Below the pieces are notes generated by a model. It was not told the DNA's origin, searched no databases, and saw only the letters and a program-made list of their open reading frames with translations. The position numbers were made by a program, and so were the translations under genes. A DNA stretch of 6,073 bases from an uncultured Eubacteriales bacterium (GTDB lineage: Bacteria; Bacillota; Clostridia; Christensenellales; Aristaeellaceae): contig CADBNX010000272.1 in NCBI GenBank assembly GCA_902796115.1, forward strand, positions 1-6,073, written 5' to 3'. Positions 1 to 4,491 of the stretch are shown here, piece after piece (position 1 is the stretch's first letter; every line of letters starts with the position of its first letter).

Positions 1-140
1 CGCGGGATATCATTCGTGAACTCATCGCGCAGGGCCTGACAAAAAAGGGCGGCACGGACCTTGAAAAACACGCATACAGCGTGCAGGACGGTATCCGGGA
101 CGCGCAGATCCGCGGACTGCACATCCTGGCCGCCTGCTGA
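1..140 (+). CDS. 3' end of an unrecognised gene (partial)
   Basis: An open frame enters from the left edge (first full codon at base 3) and runs to a TGA at 138-140, giving about 45 C-terminal residues that begin RDIIRELIAQGL and end RGLHILAAC. The tail is charged, probably helical, with no membrane segment and no motif I can assign; a single Cys is the last residue. It stops 26 bases before nrdG on the same strand with no terminator or promoter visible between, so the two are probably co-transcribed. I do not recognise the family from this fragment. That it is coding is supported by the uninterrupted frame, the codon usage matching the downstream genes, and the close spacing to the nrdG ribosome binding site. 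Confidence 0.6.
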   Translation, partial: RDIIRELIAQGLTKKGGTDLEKHAYSVQDGIRDAQIRGLHILAAC

Positions 141-149
141 GAAACACAA

Positions 150-154
150 AGGAG
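150..154 (+). promoter_or_regulatory. Ribosome binding site of nrdG
   Basis: AGGAG at 150-154 lies in the short gap after the upstream stop codon. It is 12 bases before the ATG at 167, slightly longer than the usual 5-9, but it is the only good Shine-Dalgarno match there and it supports the ATG at 167 as the start. Confidence 0.6.
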
Positions 155-166
155 CAATCATTCGCC

Positions 167-859
167 ATGCTGATTCACGGATTGCAGAAAATGACCCTGC
201 TTGATTTTCCGGGGCGTGTCGCCTGCACGGTTTTCCTCGCAGGCTGTGACTGGCGCTGTCCGTTCTGCCATAATTATGAACTGGCTGTATCTCCCTCCGC
301 GCCCGTCATGACGTCGGAAGAATTCCTCTCGTTTCTCAAAGGGCGAAAAGGACTGCTGGACGGAGTCGCGGTCACAGGCGGAGAACCTTGTCTGAAAAAA
401 GAGCTTCCGGGCTTTCTGACCGCTGTCCGCGAAGCGGGATTCTCTGTCAAACTGGATACGAACGGCTGTCATCCGGATATGCTTCGGAATATCCTGAATA
501 ACAGCCTTGCGGATTATGTGGCCATGGATATCAAAAACAGTCCTGAGAAATACGCGCTGACCGTTGGACTGCCCGAAGTGGATCTCAGTCCCGTGCGGGA
601 AAGCGTACATATCCTGATGGAATGTGCTCCTGATTATGAATTCCGTACGACCCTGGTGGATGAACTGCATACCGCCGATGACATACGGGCTATCGGAGAA
701 TGGATCCGCGGTGCCAGACGCTGTTTCCTGCAGGCGTTTCACGACCGTGACAGTGTCCCCTTTGCGGATTTCCACGCGCCGAAGGCGGAAATCATGCGTC
801 AGTACGTCTCCGTTCTTCGTGAATACGTACCGGAAACACAGCTGCGCGGCGTCGATTGA
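167..859 (+). CDS. nrdG: Anaerobic ribonucleotide reductase-activating protein (radical SAM)
   Basis: This 230-residue cytosolic radical-SAM enzyme is the activase that uses a [4Fe-4S] cluster and S-adenosylmethionine to create the glycyl radical on NrdD. The cluster motif CxxxCxxC is visible at C27, C31 and C34 (GCDWRCPFCHN). The SAM-binding TGGEP follows at 70-74, then a KLDTNG strand at 95-100 and a MDIK strand at 120-123, in the order expected for a partial TIM barrel. Size and layout fit the NrdG2/PflA-like branch rather than the shorter E. coli-type NrdG of about 155 residues. The ATG at 167 is chosen because AGGAG precedes it and the protein begins with the typical GLQKMTLLDFPG lead-in. 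It lies upstream of nrdD, which makes NrdD the obvious partner; a pyruvate formate-lyase activase role is less likely given the context. A promoter and NrdR-like boxes separate it from nrdD, so it may be transcribed mainly with the gene upstream. Confidence 0.93.
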   Translation: MLIHGLQKMTLLDFPGRVACTVFLAGCDWRCPFCHNYELAVSPSAPVMTSEEFLSFLKGRKGLLDGVAVTGGEPCLKKELPGFLTAVREAGFSVKLDTNGCHPDMLRNILNNSLADYVAMDIKNSPEKYALTVGLPEVDLSPVRESVHILMECAPDYEFRTTLVDELHTADDIRAIGEWIRGARRCFLQAFHDRDSVPFADFHAPKAEIMRQYVSVLREYVPETQLRGVD

Positions 860-875
860 GCACAATATATTGACC
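860..875 (+). promoter_or_regulatory. NrdR box 1 (upstream half of a tandem operator)
   Basis: The 16-mer GCACAATATATTGACC begins at the base after the nrdG stop codon. It matches the recalled NrdR-box consensus (ACACWATATATWGTGT-like) at 12 of 16 positions, with 12 consecutive matches, and has a perfect 10-bp palindromic core CAATATATTG (863-872). NrdR is the ATP-cone repressor of ribonucleotide reductase genes and usually binds two boxes on the same DNA face. A second copy lies 41 bp downstream. Function is inferred from motif, spacing and target gene. Confidence 0.8.
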
Positions 876-900
876 TTACAACTTTCTTTTTAAATTTTCA

Positions 901-916
901 CCACAACATGTTGACA
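901..916 (+). promoter_or_regulatory. NrdR box 2, overlapping the nrdD -35 box
   Basis: CCACAACATGTTGACA matches the NrdR consensus at 10 of 16 positions and has a perfect 10-bp palindromic core CAACATGTTG (904-913). It shares CACAAYATRTTGAC with box 1 (12 of 14 identical). The centre-to-centre distance is 41 bp, close to four helical turns, as expected for co-operative binding on one DNA face. Its right half contains the -35 hexamer TTGACA (911-916), so a bound repressor would block RNA polymerase. It is weaker than box 1 as a match, but the pairing strengthens the call. Confidence 0.75.
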
Positions 917-939
917 ACCCCCGCCGCATGTGATAGGAT
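911..939 (+). promoter_or_regulatory. Promoter of nrdD-trxB
   Basis: A perfect -35 TTGACA (911-916) is followed after exactly 17 bases by TAGGAT (934-939; 4 of 6 to TATAAT), with TG at 931-932 giving an extended -10. The predicted transcription start is near 946, leaving a leader of about 66 bases before the ATG at 1013. The AT-rich, T-rich stretch 881-900 upstream could act as an UP element. The leader holds only a tiny 4-bp stem (951-961) and no riboswitch that I can recognise. Confidence 0.8.
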
Positions 940-1012
940 TGATCATGCACCGCTTTGAGCGTTTGTGCCCATGAATTCAATCACATCCAATGATCAGCGG
1001 GGGTATATCTCT

Positions 1013-3481
1013 ATGTATGAAGTACTGAAGCGCGATGGAAAAATCGTCGAGTTCTCCATCGGCAAGATCAGCGCCGCCATGACCAAGGCATTCGACGCGA
1101 TCGGGAAACAATATCATCCCAGCGTCATCGAACTGCTCGCGCTCCATGTAACGAGCGATTTCGAAAAGAAAATCAAAGACGGCAAAATCGCCGTCGAAGA
1201 CATCCAGGACAGCGTGGAAAAAGTCCTCTCCGAATCTGGCTATGCGGATGTTGCGAAGGCCTATATCCTGTACCGCAAACAGCGTGAGAAAGTGCGCAAC
1301 GTCAATTCCGCGCTGCTCAACTATAAGGACCTGGTTGACAACTATCTCCAGATCAACGACTGGCGTGTCAAGGAGAACTCCACCGTCACCTATTCCGTCG
1401 GGGGGCTGATCCTGTCCAATTCCGGCGCCATTACCGCCAATTACTGGCTCAGTGAGGTATATGACCAGGAAATCGCGGAAGCGCACCGCACCGCGGCGCT
1501 TCACCTGCACGATCTTTCGATGCTGACCGGCTACTGTGCCGGCTGGAGCCTGAAGCAGCTCATTCAGGAGGGCCTCGGCGGTGTCCCGGGCAAAATCACC
1601 TCAGCACCCGCAAGTCATCTTTCTACCCTTTGCAATCAGATGGTCAATTTTCTGGGCATCATGCAGAACGAATGGGCGGGCGCTCAGGCCTTTTCCTCCT
1701 TTGATACCTACCTGGCTCCTTTCGTCAAGGTGGACAATCTGAGCCAGAAGGAAGTCAAGCAGTGCGTACAATCCTTTATTTACGGCGTGAATACCCCCTC
1801 ACGCTGGGGCACACAGGCGCCTTTCTCCAATGTCACGCTGGACTGGATCGTGCCGCAGGATCTGAAAAACCTGCCTGTTATCGTCGGCGGCAAGGAACTG
1901 GATTTCACCTACGGTGACTGTCAGAAAGAAATGGACATGGTCAATAAAGCCTTCATCGAAATCATGATCGAGGGCGATGCGAACGGCCGCGGCTTCCAGT
2001 ACCCGATCCCCACCTATTCCATTACGAAGGATTTTGACTGGTCAGAAACCGAAAACAACAAGTTGCTTTTCGAAATGACCGCCAAATACGGCACTCCTTA
2101 TTTTTCCAACTATATCAATTCCGATATGGAGCCCAGCGACGTGCGCAGCATGTGCTGCCGGCTGCGGCTTGACCTGCGCGAACTGCGCAAAAAATCCGGC
2201 GGTTTCTTCGGTTCCGGCGAATCGACCGGTTCCATCGGCGTAGTCACGATCAATATGCCCCGCATCGGCTATCTCGCCGCGGATGAACAGGATTTTTACC
2301 GTCGGCTTGACCAGTTGATGGATATCGCGGCGCGCAGCCTCAAAACCAAGCGCACCGTTATCACAAAGCTGCTCGACATGGGCCTCTATCCCTACACCAA
2401 ACGCTACCTCGGCACGTTTGAGAATCATTTCTCCACCATCGGTCTTGTCGGTATGAATGAGGCGTGTCTGAACGCAAAATGGCTGAAAAAAGATCTCACC
2501 CACGCGGAAGCGCAGCGCTTCACCAGGGACGTTCTCAACCATATGCGTGAGCGCCTTTCCGACTATCAGGAGAAGTACGGCGATCTGTACAACCTGGAAG
2601 CCACGCCTGCGGAATCCACCAGCTACCGGTTTGCGAAGCACGATGTGGAACAGTATCCGGACATCCTGACCGCCAATATGAACGGAACCCCTTATTACAC
2701 CAATTCCTCCCATCTGCCGGTTGGTTATACGGAAGACGTTTTCTCCGCACTGGATATTCAGGATGAACTCCAGACACTCTACACCTCCGGAACTGTCTTC
2801 CATGCCTTCCTCGGCGAAAAACTGCCGGACTGGAAAGCTGCCGCCGCGCTCGTGCGGAAAATCGCGGAAAATTACAAACTGCCGTATTACACAATGTCCC
2901 CCACCTATTCCGTGTGCCCCGACCACGGATACCTGACGGGCGAAGTGTACAAATGCCCGCACTGCGGAAAGACGACGGAAGTGTACAGCCGCATCACGGG
3001 CTATTACCGCCCGGTGCAGAACTGGAACGACGGAAAAACCCAGGAATTCAAGGACAGAAAAGTCTACAACATCGGTCACTCCACCCTCACCCATGTCGGA
3101 CCGAGACCCGTCCTGCAGGACGCAGCCATGGAAGCAGCGCTTGAAAAAGCCTGCTGTGCACCTCAGGAACCCGTCACTGCCGCATCCGCTGATATCACCG
3201 TAACCATCGATCCGCTCAAGGAAGAGAAAGCACCGCAGCGGAGCGGAAGGGCACTGCTCTTCAAAACGCCCACCTGTCCCAACTGCAAGGCCGCGATGGC
3301 GCTGCTTGACCGCGCAGGCGTATCTTACGAAGCCGTCGATGCCAACCGGGAAACGGCACTTGTCGATCAGTACGGCATCCGTCAGGCGCCGACCCTGGTG
3401 ATCGTGTCGGAGGACGGGAATTTTGAGAAGTTCCGCGGTGTTTCCGATATCAAAGGCTATCTGATGGGTGTCCGTGTATGA
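1013..3481 (+). CDS. nrdD: Anaerobic (class III) ribonucleoside-triphosphate reductase with fused C-terminal redoxin domain
   Basis: This oxygen-sensitive cytosolic enzyme reduces NTPs to dNTPs with a glycyl radical. Numbering from the ATG at 1013 (822 residues): an ATP-cone fills about 1-95 (MYEVLKRDGKIVEF onward), the allosteric nucleotide site. The catalytic barrel follows, with LHDLSMLTGYC (active-site C175), the NTPSRWGTQAPFSN loop, and MCCRL with C382 as the likely thiyl-radical cysteine. A zinc site is C635-x2-H638-x9-C648-x2-C651. The glycyl-radical loop is SRITGYYRP with G663. After a linker of about 60 residues containing a vicinal Cys pair (C714-C715) comes a thioredoxin-fold domain (about 748-822) with CPNC at 755-758 and a cis-proline APT at 792-794, resembling NrdH/glutaredoxin. 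The fusion makes it longer than the usual 700-760. The start at 1013 is preferred because it opens the ATP-cone normally and GGGGG lies 9 bases upstream; in-frame GTG 965 or ATG 971 would add 16 or 14 residues but lack a good ribosome site. The stop overlaps trxB by 4 bases. Confidence 0.95.
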   Translation: MYEVLKRDGKIVEFSIGKISAAMTKAFDAIGKQYHPSVIELLALHVTSDFEKKIKDGKIAVEDIQDSVEKVLSESGYADVAKAYILYRKQREKVRNVNSALLNYKDLVDNYLQINDWRVKENSTVTYSVGGLILSNSGAITANYWLSEVYDQEIAEAHRTAALHLHDLSMLTGYCAGWSLKQLIQEGLGGVPGKITSAPASHLSTLCNQMVNFLGIMQNEWAGAQAFSSFDTYLAPFVKVDNLSQKEVKQCVQSFIYGVNTPSRWGTQAPFSNVTLDWIVPQDLKNLPVIVGGKELDFTYGDCQKEMDMVNKAFIEIMIEGDANGRGFQYPIPTYSITKDFDWSETENNKLLFEMTAKYGTPYFSNYINSDMEPSDVRSMCCRLRLDLRELRKKSGGFFGSGESTGSIGVVTINMPRIGYLAADEQDFYRRLDQLMDIAARSLKTKRTVITKLLDMGLYPYTKRYLGTFENHFSTIGLVGMNEACLNAKWLKKDLTHAEAQRFTRDVLNHMRERLSDYQEKYGDLYNLEATPAESTSYRFAKHDVEQYPDILTANMNGTPYYTNSSHLPVGYTEDVFSALDIQDELQTLYTSGTVFHAFLGEKLPDWKAAAALVRKIAENYKLPYYTMSPTYSVCPDHGYLTGEVYKCPHCGKTTEVYSRITGYYRPVQNWNDGKTQEFKDRKVYNIGHSTLTHVGPRPVLQDAAMEAALEKACCAPQEPVTAASADITVTIDPLKEEKAPQRSGRALLFKTPTCPNCKAAMALLDRAGVSYEAVDANRETALVDQYGIRQAPTLVIVSEDGNFEKFRGVSDIKGYLMGVRV

Positions 3482-4404
3482 ACGCATATGATCTTGTCAT
3501 CGTCGGAGGAGGACCCGCCGGCCTCACCGCCGCGCTGTACGCGCGCCGCAACGGGAGAAGTGTGCTTGTGATCGAAAAGGAAACCTTCGGCGGCCAGATC
3601 ACGCATTCTCCCCGCGTGGAAAACTGGCCCGGCACCGCACAGATGAGCGGCAATGAGTTCGCCGAACGTTTGCTCGACCAGGTGCTTTCCCAGGGTGCCG
3701 AGATCGAAATCGACCGTGTTGTTTCCGTTTCCCGCGAAAATGATCGCTTTCTGGTGCAAACAGAAAGCGGGAGCGTGTTTTCCGCTTTTTCCCTGATTCT
3801 TGCGACCGGCGTGCGCCATCGCAGTCTGGGCCTTCCCGGAGAAGACGAAATGATCGGCGAAGGAATTTCCTACTGTGCTGTCTGCGACGGGGATTTTTAT
3901 GCCGGCAAAAGCACCGCGGTAGCAGGCGGAGGCAATTCCGCCCTGCAGGAAGCCCTGCTGCTGTCGGAAAAATGCACTTCCGTCACAGTGCTGCAGGATC
4001 TTCCTCACTGCACGGGAGAAAAACGACTGCTGGAACTGCTTGAGAAAAAAGAAAACGTACGGATCCTGACCGATGTCCGGATCACAGCTCTGCTGCGTGA
4101 CGCGACCGGTGCTTTCCGGGGGGTCGGTATCCGTCAGTCGGATCAGGATCGGGAATTGCTTTGTGACGGCCTGTTTGTCGCCATCGGGCTGATTCCGGAA
4201 AACGACGCGTTTTCCGTGCTTGCGAAGCTGGATCGTTACGGATACTTCGATTCGGATGAAACCTGCGTCACACAAACTCCCGGCCTCTTTGTCGCCGGCG
4301 ACTGCCGAAGGAAGAGCGTCCGTCAGATCACCACAGCCGCCGCTGACGGATCGGCAGCCGCGCTTGCAGCCTGCCGTTATCTCGATCAGCTCCCACGCGA
4401 TTGA
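3478..4404 (+). CDS. trxB: Thioredoxin-reductase-like flavoprotein, atypical nicotinamide site
   Basis: This 308-residue FAD enzyme has the length of bacterial low-molecular-weight thioredoxin reductase, which passes electrons to a CxxC redoxin. The FAD-binding GGGPAG is at 10-15, the redox pair is C133-A-V-C136-D-G, a second dinucleotide fold GGGNSA is at 150-155, and the C-terminal FAD motif AGDC (273-276) with VRQI (281-284) is intact. Where NADPH-dependent enzymes carry HRRxxxR after the second fold, this protein has LQDLPHCTGEK (from residue 172), without the arginines that grip the NADPH 2'-phosphate; the donor may therefore be NADH, ferredoxin or something else. I recall similar QxLxxxTGE variants in gut Clostridia, but this was not checked. 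ATG 3478 overlaps the nrdD stop (ATGA), implying translational coupling. The likely partner is the CPNC domain fused to NrdD, though free thioredoxin is also possible. Confidence 0.9.
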   Translation: MNAYDLVIVGGGPAGLTAALYARRNGRSVLVIEKETFGGQITHSPRVENWPGTAQMSGNEFAERLLDQVLSQGAEIEIDRVVSVSRENDRFLVQTESGSVFSAFSLILATGVRHRSLGLPGEDEMIGEGISYCAVCDGDFYAGKSTAVAGGGNSALQEALLLSEKCTSVTVLQDLPHCTGEKRLLELLEKKENVRILTDVRITALLRDATGAFRGVGIRQSDQDRELLCDGLFVAIGLIPENDAFSVLAKLDRYGYFDSDETCVTQTPGLFVAGDCRRKSVRQITTAAADGSAAALAACRYLDQLPRD

Positions 4405-4429
4405 CATTTTTCATACGTTGCGCTATCCT
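4401..4429 (+). promoter_or_regulatory. Promoter of gpmI
   Basis: A perfect -35 TTGACA (4401-4406) overlaps the trxB TGA stop (4402-4404). After exactly 17 bases comes TATCCT (4424-4429; 4 of 6 to TATAAT). The predicted start is near 4435-4437, inside the left arm of the inverted repeat that follows. This gives gpmI its own transcription separate from nrdD-trxB, although read-through from trxB is not excluded since I see no terminator. Confidence 0.75.
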
Positions 4430-4430
4430 T

Positions 4431-4468
4431 GATGGCGGAATGTGCACTTGAAGCTGCATTCCGCCATC
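4431..4468. repeat. 12-bp perfect inverted repeat at the gpmI transcription start
   Basis: GATGGCGGAATG (4431-4442) and CATTCCGCCATC (4457-4468) are exact reverse complements separated by 14 bases. The predicted transcription start falls inside the left arm, so the element could be a DNA operator over the start site, or an mRNA hairpin at the extreme 5' end (about 6-8 bp if transcription starts at 4435-4437, the full 12 bp in a read-through transcript). No T-run follows on either strand, so it is not a standard intrinsic terminator. It ends 8 bases before the ribosome binding site at 4477. Confidence 0.75.
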
Positions 4469-4476
4469 GGTATCTT

Positions 4477-4491
4477 AAAAGGAAAGGTGAT
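4477..4491 (+). promoter_or_regulatory. Ribosome binding site of gpmI
   Basis: AAAAGGA (4477-4483) lies 6 bases before the ATG at 4490, a good Shine-Dalgarno arrangement. A second match, AAAGGTGAT (4483-4491), overlaps that ATG and would instead suit a TTG start at 4499 (7-base gap), giving a protein starting MKKPVVLVVMDG, which is also typical for the family. ATG 4490 is preferred on codon grounds; the difference is three residues. Confidence 0.65.

Noticed and set aside
883..898. T-rich tract as an nrdG terminator
   Set aside because: No GC-rich stem precedes it; the only nearby palindrome is the AT-rich NrdR-type core. It is more plausibly upstream promoter DNA.
940..996. Two TGATCA palindromes (940-945 and 991-996) as an operator pair
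   Set aside because: A six-base palindrome occurring twice is easily chance, the flanks do not match, and no known regulator is suggested.
965..1012. Longer nrdD N-terminus from GTG 965 or ATG 971
   Set aside because: No Shine-Dalgarno match precedes either codon, they lie only about 19-25 bases from the predicted transcription start, and the extra residues precede the normal ATP-cone start. Not fully excluded.
2042..3487. Long open frame on the minus strand (about 481 codons) opposite nrdD
   Set aside because: It lies wholly opposite a clearly conserved gene, has no recognisable domain and low-complexity Arg/Gly/Phe-rich composition. GC-rich codon usage in nrdD explains the absence of stops.
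3457..4407. Minus-strand open frame of about 316 codons opposite trxB
   Set aside because: It mirrors trxB almost end to end and shows no domain motif; a shadow of the real gene.
4431..4468. Inverted repeat as a rho-independent terminator for trxB
   Set aside because: No T-run follows on the + strand (GGTATCTTAAAAGG) or on the - strand, and a good promoter immediately precedes it.
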